This document shows positions 10,048-20,128 of a stretch of DNA of 64,000 bases, in pieces; within the stretch, counting starts at the first letter, position 1; each line of letters begins with the position of its first letter. The notes beneath the pieces were generated by a model that did not search any database, was not told the DNA's origin, and saw only the letters and a program-made list of their open reading frames with translations. The translations under genes were made by a program, and so were the position numbers. This DNA is from Pyropia yezoensis (lineage: Eukaryota; Rhodophyta; Bangiophyceae; Bangiales; Bangiaceae): the NCBI GenBank assembly GCA_009829735.1, contig CM020618.1:9949119-10013118 (forward strand), given 5' to 3'.

Positions 10048-10509
10048 TTGCTGTTCTCCCAATTTTGGCCGATCCGGACAAGAACAACACTGCATGAACG
10101 ACCGTGTGAGCCAATCGCGTGCTGGCAGGTGAGGGCGAGCCAATCGCGTGCTCTAGGGGCCCGATCGCCCAGAGCAGATGATTGGCTGCAGCCACAGTGG
10201 GCCTCTTACCAATCGCTGATTGGTCGAAACACTGTTGTTCTCCCGGCTGAGATCGCCGAAGATTCCCCCCACATCGGCTCGTTCCTCTCCGGAACAGTTG
10301 TCCAGCTTTACTTGGTGTCTGTTCCACTCAGGTTCTCCCCTCCATGTGCTCGGAGTCCCGGGAAAGTCGCGGATCTTACTGTTTGCACAACAATGGAGGC
10401 TGATTCGGAGCTCTCATTGGTCAGAGAGGCATCCTGTGAGGCGTGTCATTGGTCAGAGGACTGTTGTTCTTGTTCTTGTCCGGATCGGCCAAAACTGGGA
10501 GAACTGCAA
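10048..10509. mobile_element. MITE with about 40-bp TIRs, flanked by TA (Tc1/mariner-like insertion)
   Basis: 462-bp element whose first about 40 bases (TTGCTGTTCTCCCA then TTTTGGCCGATCCGGACAAG) recur inverted at the right end with two mismatches. It is flanked by TA on both sides (10046-10047 and 10510-10511), as expected for Tc1/mariner-type targets. There is no coding capacity. The left half holds CCAAT boxes (10111, 10140, 10209) and the right half ATTGG boxes (10416, 10448), with both forms near the middle. Confidence 0.75.
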
Positions 10510-10511
10510 TA

Positions 10512-11109
10512 TCTGAACTGTAATGCAAGCGCCATGATGGTCCGAAGATAGCAGAGACATGGTTAAGGGGTAGGCAAAGGTCTGAACCATGGCTCAGCGG
10601 AGGTGACCGACGGGAAGTCGCGGACAACTGTGAAGTGAGGACGCTGGCGCCGACGTCGGGCGATACGAGAATAGTAAAGAAATGACGACTGATCGAGGAG
10701 TACTTGGGAGGCATCGAATTGACTTGAATGGCTCAAATATATGTGTTTTCTGGCACTTACACCAGTGCACCCGGCGGGGCCCCGCCGCAAGCCGCCAGCC
10801 AATAGGATCGTCGAATCCCGGGGCGCATATTTTTTTTTGCTTCTGCAAATGGTCCTGAGGCCCGATCGCAGGTCGCTTACTGTCACGTGTCACGACGGTA
10901 TAAACGGTATAAATGCTGCGAAAGAAACTGGACTGGGCCGATGTGTACGGTACGCCAAATACCGAAGTATTTACACATTCTCAAGATTCCTTGAGATTGA
11001 CACACACAAATGAGTGTGACCAGAAGAAGAGCGGGGTGTTAGGCAGCCCTGCCGAAGTCGGATGCCACCGGAGACCATCCACCATCCACGGTGCGGCGAA
11101 CAGCGTCAT
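10512..11109. other. Sequence between MITE and Harbinger fragment
   Basis: About 600 bases of moderate GC. Short open frames on both strands match nothing I recognise. It probably belongs to the eroded 5' part of the second Harbinger copy. Confidence 0.3.
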
Positions 11110-11338
11110 GGACCCCACTTCTATCTGGCGTGCGGGTGCTTTTGCAACTTCTGTAGCTGGCGCCCTACATGCCTGCCGTGGTATTCTCTCGGACCCCTTT
11201 CAGTACACTTCTGTTCCGTTTCCTTTTTCCCACGTCCGGGCTCGCTACGGCGCCCACTTTCAACGCGCTGTGCGCATGTCCGAGAGCACTTTCCACGGCC
11301 TGGTCGATGTCCTGCTACCAGCCCAATACAAAATCTAA
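11110..11338 (+). pseudogene. N-terminal fragment of a second PIF/Harbinger transposase
   Basis: Begins MDPTSIWRAGAFATSVAGAL and contains ARYGAHFQRAVRMSESTFHG. This corresponds to TRYGANFARAMRMPADAVQH of the copy at 7610, so it is a diverged relative rather than a recent duplicate. The catalytic domain is absent: similarity stops at about 11323 and the sequence passes into the dispersed repeat that starts at about 11318. This is a truncated remnant. Confidence 0.6.
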
Positions 11339-13330
11339 ACAATAAAATCTCGACCAACCCGCTGACCAAGATGATCGTGGATTTCTTCACGGTCTCGAGT
11401 CACCTCTTTTGAACGTCGAACACGACATCTTGGGTAAGTCAAGACTGAAAGAAGTGGTCTGATGAGAAGTGTCTATTTCTCTTTCTTGAAGGCAATCCAT
11501 TGGCTAAAAGTTGCTATCGCCTGCTGGAACGACAAATTGCATTATGAAAAACAGACGGCCACAGACCTGCAACAGGATCTTTGAGAGACAACAAGGGCAA
11601 TTCCGACATGTTGAGGCACAACGGTCGGAAAGTCGGCCCCTGGGGCGAATCTGAATTGCTAAGAGCCTTTCTGTGAGAGTCAGTATTCACCCCTCTGGAA
11701 CGGCTACACGAAGCTCACCAGGCGTTTATGGTCGGCATGGCTTTGGCATTGCTACGGCACGAACAGGGCGCAATGCGCCGCGACGCGCCCGGGCTGTGAA
11801 GAAGCGAACTCTGCGCGATTGCATAGTCCCAATAAACATTGAATGAGCTGGGTGTTCTATGACGTCGAAGAGGTGTGTGGGGGACAAGAACGCGAACAGG
11901 TGCCGCAAGAAAAATAAGAGAAGTATAGTTTTCACCAACATGGGGGACTACAGTTCCCAATAGTTGTTGCAACACTACTCTGTAGATGATTACAAAAGCA
12001 CTCCCGGTGCCTGATGACGGATCTCAGGAACTCAACATGGTATTTTTTGTGCTCTTGCCCCGTGCGCTTGCAAAAAAGGGCCTCCATACGCAGCCCTATG
12101 CCCAGCACAGAATTCAGGAACGACCGAGTACGTTTTTTATACTATTGAAAGCAATCTGCGCGACCTTGCGTGAATGCCTTGGTCGATTGAATGGATTTAT
12201 CGCACAATATGACCTTCTGAGTCTGCATCCATCTTTTTTCTGGCAGTGTGTGTTGATGAGCTCTTGTGCAAGTTTCGGGGTGACTCTCAGAATTTATCGA
12301 GGGTCGTCCAGTATGTTTTACGCTCTGGTCTATTGCGCCAGGAATTGAACAGATCAAAGAACTGAATGTTCAGAACTCACATCTTATGGGCGCAAAAAGA
12401 CAATGGCTACGCTGATGATGCGTGATCCTCCCTTAATTTGCATCACATAGGTGAAGGACAGTTCGGAGTACTAAAAACCTCGGCCACTCATTCCTTGTCT
12501 TCTTTTGTTTATTGAGATCTTGGAAATAATTTTTGTGAATACTGTAGTGCACCCGAGCACTGTTTATAAGGCCGGCGGACAACGACCCTTGACCATCGTA
12601 TTTTGCTTCCTTTTGTTTTTTGTTTGCAAGTTGAGAACTAGAGAGGCAACACATGACCCGGGGATCAGACCTTTCACCAATGGATACACATGGACGTGTT
12701 GCTGTTCTTGCCAACTTCGTCGCTATCTGTGTTCCCTTTTGTCTATGATACAAGTGTACTTTTCTTGTAGACTTGTGTCAACCTGGCAGCGCTGCCGACG
12801 GGGTCAGACCAATGTCAGCAATGTTGATTTTGATTTTCTCCCAGAGCCCATCCAGTCCAGATCTTGATCCGGTTGGGTGCTGCCAATGGCGTACTGGGCC
12901 GGTCGACAATTCGAGCGGTCCCTTGACGTTCTACCGCTCGTAGCTCCATGGGAACAAAGAACTGAGCCAAAAAAAAACATCATCATTGTCCTCTCTTCTC
13001 TAAATACCAGGTAGGACATAGTGCATCTCGTGCAGCGTACTGATACTTTAGATCTCATCGTCGACTTAAGGTACAAAGAAGGGGAGTGGTCAAAATACTC
13101 GTCTTTCAGCGGACTACCGGCTTTACTCGTGTTCATCCGGAATACATTCCAAGAACACTGAGAAAATCAATGCTTGTTTAGAAACTGATCACTCTGCGCG
13201 CGTGCCAGGCGTACTGGGACGCAATTGTCCCACCGGCCATTGGGAGAAGTGTGCTTGTCAGCAACTTGTGGAGATAAGTGCATTAAAAACAATATCTGGA
13301 GAAAGCGTTGACCACTCTGGTAGACCAGAC
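11318..13330. repeat. Dispersed repeat, copy A (about 2 kb)
   Basis: Matches copy C (about 47060-49090) over nearly its whole length and copy B (42945-43690) over part. Shared landmarks in order are CTTCACGGT with AACGTCGAACACG (about 11385-11430), GCACAACGGTCGG with GAGAGTCA (about 11620-11690), CTACTCTGTAGA (about 11973), and a conserved block from about 12619 to 13220. Divergence in the left part is high (roughly a quarter to a third by eye), but the right block is about 95% identical between A and C. No intact protein is readable; VHPEYIPRTLRKSMLV and ITLRACQAYWDAI are conserved in frame with copy C. Probably a decayed DNA transposon of unknown class. The Copia element lies at its right edge. 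Confidence 0.65.
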
Positions 13331-13341
13331 ATACGGCTGCA

Positions 13342-13560
13342 TGTCGGGGGGAACGTACCCTTGGGTACGGCCGGTACGGCCCCGTGGCCCCGCGGCGGGA
13401 CAGAGTGTCCCTGTCAGATTTAGGTATGTGTGATCGACCGGCCTAACGGGCGGTCGATCCGGTCTGGATTCCGAGTGCGTGTAGGGCCCTTAAGGCCACG
13501 ACGTGGGACCGGCGTGGTCCCCGATGAATGAAGGCAACGCGCCAACTTTGCACTGGAACA
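13342..13560 (+). repeat. Copia 5' LTR
   Basis: 219 bp, begins TGTCGGGGGGAACG and ends TGGAACA. It contains an inverted repeat GATCGACCG / CGGTCGATC (13432-13440 and 13451-13459) that could fold in the transcript. Confidence 0.93.
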
Positions 13561-13705
13561 GGTTATGGGCCCAGGCTTCTCGCTGGGTCAAGTCAACTGT
13601 CTCCCCTGCGGCGGCGAGAGATCCCCGCGTTGGGTGGCCGGCGCGTTCACCCCGTAGCAGGGGAACAAGACGGTGTAAGACGTTTGACCCATCACTCCTG
13701 CTGTT

Positions 13706-14428
13706 ATGGAGGGGGAAGGGTCGCGATCCACAAAGCTGTTCTTCGACCGGTTGGACGAGGACTATCGAACCTGGTCAACCTACTGCAAGGCATGGCTCAA
13801 GGACAACGGGAGCTGGGTGGCGGTAGTGACTCCGCGCCCCACGGTCAACCCCGTACCGGTGGTTGTCACACCGCCGGACGGCGAGCCGGCTGCCACCGCC
13901 GCGGCCCATGCTGCTTCAGGCGCGGCCCGTAGCGACCACGAAAAGCAGCTCAAGGCTCTGGAGGAGTGGGAACGGCGGGACGAGAGGGCGCTGGAAGAAA
14001 TACAACTGGCGGTGAAGCCGGACCTGCTCAACATCGTGTCAGAGTGCCAGTCGGCGGCCGAGGCCGAGGACTGCCTGCGGATCCTGTTCGAAGACAACAC
14101 GACGTCGCGCCGGGCCGAGCTGGAGCGCGACCTCCAGAACCTCAAGCTGGGTGCGGGCGAGTCGATCATCAAGTTTGTTGGCCGTGCGAAGGGCATCAGG
14201 AACGACCTGGTGACGGCGGGCGTCCACAAGGACGATCATGATCTCTCCTTGGCCATCCTTGCTGGACTACCTGCAGGTTATGGCATGATCTCCACGGTAC
14301 TCACCAATAAGGATGTCCCCCTGCATTTGCCGATGGTAACGGCACGACTCCTCACGACGGAAAAGAAACTAGAGGCCGTCATGGGCGAGGACGTCCCCCG
14401 GCTGTCCAGGCGTACCTGGCGTCGCTGA
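13706..14428 (+). pseudogene. Copia gag part (fossil)
   Basis: UBN2-type Gag region of a Copia element, with the helical capsid-like segment around TSRRAELERDLQNLKLG and the Gly-Leu-Pro motif ILAGLPAGYGMI typical of this family. It belongs to the broken element 13342-17759. Confidence 0.8.
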
Positions 14429-14433
14429 CGGTT

Positions 14434-17400
14434 GTGGCGGGCAGCAACTCCAGCAAGAACAAGAAGAAGGACGTAGACACAAAGAGACCGGTGTGCTTCT
14501 ACTGCACGAAACCCGGTCATAAGATTGCCGAGTGTCTGAAGCGCAAGGCTACCGACAAGAGGAAGGGCGGCGGCCGGGGCGACGACAAGGGCAAGGGGGA
14601 CGACAAGAAACTGGCCTACGCGGCACGGGTCACCCCCAAGGTGGCCGCACAGGCGGTGGCCACCACCCGGTCTGACGAGTGGGTGGTTGACTCGAGCACT
14701 ACGCACCACATGGCAAGGGAGGGCACGCCGTTTACCCCCAAAGCTAAGGTAGACGACCTTGTCACCACGGCGTCGGGTGGTACGCTGGTCGCTGATAAGC
14801 GGGGTGACGCCACGTTGTTGGCGAAGGGCGTCCGTAGCACGACGTCAATCACACTCAAGGACACCTATCGCGTGCCCGGGCTGAAGGACAATCTCCTGTC
14901 GGTAGGGCGAGTGGACATGTCGGGCGGGGCGGTGTTGTTTGCCCACCGCCAGTGCTACATCTTTGATGACGCGGGGGCTGTGGCCACTCCCGCTGTGATT
15001 GGCCGATTGGACGCCATGGGGGAGCTCCACGACAACGGGCAGTACACCATGGGCGGGCGATGTATCGGCAAGGCGGCTATGATGGCCTCGGCGCCCGTAT
15101 CGGGGACGGCTACAGTCTGGCATCGGCGGTTCTTCCACTTGGGTTACTCGAACCTGAAGAAGGTGGCCGGGATGGTGGACGGCATGCCGCCCAACGAAGT
15201 GACGCCGGATCGGGTGGCAGGTGCGTTGTGCCGCCCCTGTGTGGAGGCAAAATGACACGCGCCCCCTTCCCGGTGTCGAACTCCAAGACGGCCGTCATGG
15301 AACTCCTACACGTTGACATCACTGGTCCCTTCGCGCCATCCGTTGGTGGAGCGCGCTACCTCATGATGATGTATAAGGATAGCACCGGTCTGGCTATGGG
15401 AGTACCCATCCGTGCTAAGATCAACACGGGACGGGTGCTTATGGGGAAGATCCCCGAGCTGGAGCGGCGGTGCGGCAAGAAGTTGAAGCGGATACGGTTT
15501 GACGGTGCCAGGGAGTTTGTAACGCCACAGCTTCTCGCTTGGTACGGGGAGAGGGGCATTGACCACAAGGTCACCCCCCCGTACAGTCCTGAGAGCAACG
15601 GAAAGGCCGAGAGAGTCAACCGCACTGTCAAGGAGCGTGTGCGTGCGGTGCTAGCCGAGGCGGGTTTCGAGGAGGAGCTGTGGGCGGAGGCCGCGGTGGC
15701 GGTCATCTTTGTGATGAATCGGTCTCCCAAGGAGAGGCTGGACATGACGCCCTGGGAGGCGTTTACCGGGGAGCGCCCTGACGTGTCGGGCATGGCTGTC
15801 TGGGGAAGCATGGCGTACGCACTGAAGCCACTGAAACAGCACAAGGGCACGCAACTGCGTACGGTCGTCGGCAAGATGGTCGGCTACGCACCGGGGAGGC
15901 GGGCGTACCGAGTCCTGCTGAGCGACACCAAGACGGTAGTCGTGCACAGGGATGTGGCCTTTGACGAGGCCCCTACAGCGATCCCGTCTCGGGAGGTACG
16001 CAGGGCAGATGATGTGGGCGCAGACGAGACGCAGCTCGTGGCCGACGTACCCCGACACTCTTGTACTCCCTCGGGCCGCGGCACCCCTACGCTGACGCCC
16101 TCATCTTCTGGCGGAAGCAGCCGACGTATGGGGACAGCCCCTGTTACCCTCGACGTCCAGGCTGCCATTGATGCGGCCAGGATGGTGACAGGGGCAATGG
16201 CTGATGAGGAAGGGTCCTCCAGCGAGACGGATGAGATTGAGGAGCGCTACCCAACACGGACGAGGGCTGCCCCTCGCCGGTATGGCCAGAGTGGTGGAAG
16301 TGCCTCCACCAATGCTGTTGAGGTGGGTGACCAGGGGTCTACCATGAGACCCGTGTTGGTCCATGACCTACCGCCCGCACCCAAAAGCGTCAAGGAGGCC
16401 ATGCGACGTGAGGACTGACCCCTCTGGGAGGAGGCCCTGAACGCCGAGCGGAAGTCCATGGTCGACCACAAGGTGTGGGTGAAGCAGAACGCGCCGCCGG
16501 GGGCACGTCGCCTGCGCACCCATGTGCGATTCGAGTACAAGGCTGACCAGGCCGGGGTGATGGAGCGTGCGAAGTGTCGCCTGGTGGGACAGGGTAACCG
16601 GCAGACGCCGGGCAAGGACTTCTGGGAGTCGTGGGCGCCGATGTGTGCGACATAGGGGAGGTGAAGTCCTTCCTGGGCATGAAGGTGGTGCAGGACCGGG
16701 CGGCGGGTACCATCTCACTGTCCAACCCCCGGCACATCACTGACCTCCTCAAGGACTTCGACATGTGGGACTGCAAGCCGATCCACACACCGATGGTGCC
16801 AGGCTGCGAGCTGGGAGGCGGTGAACCGCTCCCTGACGGTAACCGGTTTGCCGAGCTCGTGGGGTCGCTGATGTACATCAGTAACCAGACGCGGCCCGAT
16901 ATTGCCTTCGCTGTTGGGCAGCTGGCCTGACGTGTGTCGGCGCCCACGGAGGTGGACTGGCGAGCAGCGAAAGGGGTGCTCCGCTTCTTACGGGGGACCC
17001 TTGAAATGGGCCTCGTATACGACGAGGGCCATCCTATGGAGGGGTGGGTTGATTCAGACTGTGCGGGCGACAAGGCCACCCGCAAGTCCACCACCGGCTT
17101 TGTGTTCACCCTCAACGGCGCCGCGATATCGTGGCGCAGCCGGATGCAGCGACTGGTGGCTACCTCGACGGCTGCCGCGGAGTACATCGCGGCGGCCGAG
17201 GACATAAAGGATAGCTTGTGGCTGCGTCGGCTGGTAGGTGCTCTGGGGGAGTACGCCGGACCTATCACTCTTAACGAGGACAACCAGGCGTGCATCGACA
17301 TGGCTACCAACGCGGGGATGAGCTCCCGGACCAAGCACGTCAATGTGTGCTACCACCTGATCCGCGACTGCGTCGAGAAGCAGCAAGTAGTAGTGCGCTA

Positions 17401-17515
17401 CGTGCCGTCGGCCGAGCAGCTGGCTGACGGCATGACAAAGGCCCTCGCCCGTGACGCCTTTATCCGTTTCCGTGGAGGTCTGGGTGTGAGAGTGACCTCT
17501 CCTCTTGGTGAGTAG
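14434..17515 (+). pseudogene. Copia zinc knuckle, protease, integrase, RT and RNase H parts (fossil, broken)
   Basis: Landmarks in order: CCHC knuckle CFYCTKPGHKIAEC; aspartic-protease-like WVVDSSTTHHMA; GAG-pre-integrase HRRFFHLGYSNL; integrase core with LLHVDITGPF, RFDGAREF and PYSPESNGKAERVNRT; RT segments such as LVGQGNR and LVGSLMYI; and RNase H with GWVDSDCAGD, RLVATSTAAAEYIA and YVPSAEQLADGMTKAL. The order is that of Ty1/Copia. The region is broken in several places. Confidence 0.85.
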
Positions 17516-17540
17516 AGGGGGCCCCGTTGCCGGGGGGGAG

Positions 17541-17759
17541 TGTCGGGGGGAACGTACCCTGGGGTACGGCCGGTACGGCCCCGTGGCCCCGCGGCGGGAC
17601 AGAGTGTCCCTGTCAGATTTAGGTATGTGTGATCGACCGGCCTAACGGGCGGTCGATCCGGTCTGGATTCCGAGTGCGTGTAGGGCCCTTAAGGCCACGA
17701 CGTGGGACCGGCGTGGTCCCCGATGAATGAAGGCAACGCGCCAACTTTGCACTGGAACA
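17541..17759 (+). repeat. Copia 3' LTR
   Basis: 219 bp, one base different by eye from the 5' LTR, followed by the target duplication CTGCA. Confidence 0.93.
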
Positions 17760-17764
17760 CTGCA

Positions 17765-18657
17765 GACTAAAAATAGCTGGGCAGCCGCAAGGTGACGAAC
17801 CGCGACGACGGCCACGGAGACATGGTGGTAGCCGACGTCTTCTTGTACGGCAAGACTGTGCGCGCTTGAGGGCATGCGAGGCGGATGACTCTGTAGGGCG
17901 AACGTGCTCTGTCGTTCGAGCCTGGACATCTCTCACTTGCTCTCTGTGCTGATTTTTATGAAAATCTGTGTAAAATGAAATGCATACATCGAATGCGCTC
18001 AAATAGTATCGGCAACTCCCTGTCACAGCCTCATCGATGACCACCATCTGCGTGTGCCCGTCGCCACCATAACCACCGTGCACGAGGTGCCTACCGCGGC
18101 CAGCCGGGCCCAGGCTTGACTTCGCCCCAGCCGGTCAGGGCGACCGGCGCGGCAGGGCCTGCCGCTGTCACCCCACGGGTAGGGAGGTGAGGAGGCGGGC
18201 GCTCTCGGCCGGGGCACGGACGCACAGGCCGCGTGTGTCTGCGTTGCGTGGGATGGTGGCGGCGATGGCGGGTGCAGGCGCCGCCCGGACGAGTGTTGGG
18301 TACCCGTCCGGGGGAGGACGCCCGGCACGTCTTGGGTGTGTACACGGACACGCCCCAGGCGTGTTTAAGTCGTGTTTCTGGCGTATCACACCGACACGCC
18401 CGCCAATAGGAAGAACGTGTTCGGGGCTTGTTAGAGATGAGAGGCGCCAGACTTGGCGAGAGTTGTCATTCTGTGTCGTCTGAGGCCCTATTTAATTCGC
18501 TTAATCATCAAGCCTGGCATTAAGTGGAGTTAGTTCGCCGAATGAGGGGGGGTCACTTCGGGCGTGTTGGGCGTGGTCGGCGCGAAAAGGGGTGTTGTAC
18601 CGTGTTGTACCATGTCACACTTACACGCCTGGCAAAGAGGGGCGCGTTGCACAACCC
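17765..18657. other. Intergenic stretch between Copia element and TIR element
   Basis: About 890 bases without a recognisable gene. The right part (18340-18640) carries several copies of ACACGCC/GGCGTGT (near 18350, 18361, 18393, 18557 and 18626). Confidence 0.4.
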
Positions 18658-19541
18658 TAGTGTCTATTCTACTGCACATTCGCCTCAAATGAGGCGGCCT
18701 CGAGCCTCAAATGAGGCTCCCCCCGGATCACCGGAAATCGCCGATTTTGACACGTCTGACAAAGAAGAGGTTGTCGGTACCCGCCCCAGACAGCTTCCGA
18801 TCCGCCTGCAGCCCCCCCTAGCCACCTCCCTCCGCTTCTATCCCGCTAGGGACACTCCCCACCCCCTCCCCTTCCCTTTTTGCGGCGGGGACTGGCTGTG
18901 GCGGGGGCGGCGGGGGCGGGGGCGGCAGCGGCGGCGGTGGGAACGACGGATCCGGCATACTACCCGTCGATCGCGTACGGGAAAATGCGCCCTGGCCGTG
19001 CCGGTTTGCCAGTCCGATGGGCAAAAACAGATCTCGTGGGGCGGCGTGAAAGGTTGCAGGGTCGCACGAGGGCGGGGAAGTCCCGAACGCGGCTGCTGGG
19101 AGACCGCCGGCAGGCAGGCCGCGTTAGAGGGGCATGGGGGGGACGGCAGGAGTACATGAGCAGAGGCGGAGGGGGGGGGGGGGAGAAGCAAGAAAAGGAG
19201 GAGTGGGGTGGGTCTGTGGGGAGGGCGGTGCGTGAAAGACTGGACCCGCTCATGCGCGACGCAGATGCCGCGGTTCGCGGCCGCGCCCGTCCCTAACAAC
19301 AGTGAGGACGCATCCAGCCTCTCCCCTTCCCCTCTAGCGGTGGAGAGACGCCTTTGTCGCCGTTCCCCCCTGTGGAGCGCCTGCCAAGAGTGCCTACGGC
19401 CGCGCCAGTGGCGGCTGCTGCGACGAGTCGGCAGCAGGAGCGGCGGCGGCGCTCGTCTGAATGTCGCCAGCGTGGGGGTGAGGCCGCCCCTGGAGGGGGA
19501 CGTGGGCGTGACGTGTCACCGCGTCTGCGCGAGCGCATTGG

Positions 19542-20007
19542 TGTGGCAGTATTGACCCCCAGGTAGGGGGGCAACACGTGCCATGCATGAGGCGGCAGGC
19601 CACTAGTCTGATCCGTTCCTCCCCCTGCATTTGGGTCCATATTCCCTAAGTTTGGGATAGTTAGGTTAGTAGTAAATCCAACTTGGATTTGAGGGTTTTC
19701 TGCATTTATCGTCTTGAATTTTCGTGTGGCCCGGTGGGCAGGTGCTGGGGTGGGAGATTCTGAGTGGCGAGATTCTGAGGGGACCCTGGGGGGATAAGGG
19801 GAGGGACAGCGGGGCTTGGCTCTGCGTCCCGGTCCCGACCAAGAAACTGTTGGACCACACACCATCCTCTTGTTTGTCAGTGGGGGGTTTGCCCCACAAC
19901 AGGGACAGATTGTGCGACTTGCACTTCTTCCGGTTCCACCGACACGGGAGGCAGCCCTTGTACACCGGCCCCAACTTGGGTGCCGTGTGTGTAAGTGGTT
20001 TTTGCCA
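19542..20007 (+). repeat. Gypsy element 1, 5' LTR
   Basis: 466 bp, TGTGGCAGTATTGACC ... TTTTTGCCA. It is followed after 4 nt by the primer-binding site TGGTGGAGCAGCAGGGGA. Confidence 0.9.
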
Positions 20008-20128
20008 AATTTGGTGGAGCAGCAGGGGACAGAGGTAAACTTTACCTCCGGGTGCACCCGGGTGTAGGGGGCTCTCTGTCTCAGAGCAACGGTGGACTTG
20101 GACCGTGTCTTACGGATCGTCAGCCAAC

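Larger units (their letters stand above)
13342..17759 (+). mobile_element. Ty1/Copia LTR retrotransposon, broken
   Basis: A 4.4-kb element bounded by 219-bp LTRs (TGT...ACA) that differ at one base by eye, and by a perfect 5-bp target duplication CTGCA (13337-13341 and 17760-17764). Parts in Copia order: gag, zinc knuckle, aspartic protease, integrase, reverse transcriptase and RNase H. The primer-binding site directly after the left LTR reads GGTTATGGGCCCAG, complementary to the anticodon arm of initiator tRNA-Met. A purine-rich tract precedes the right LTR. The coding part is broken, with about five breaks, yet the LTRs look young. It is inserted at the right edge of dispersed repeat copy A. 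Confidence 0.93.
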
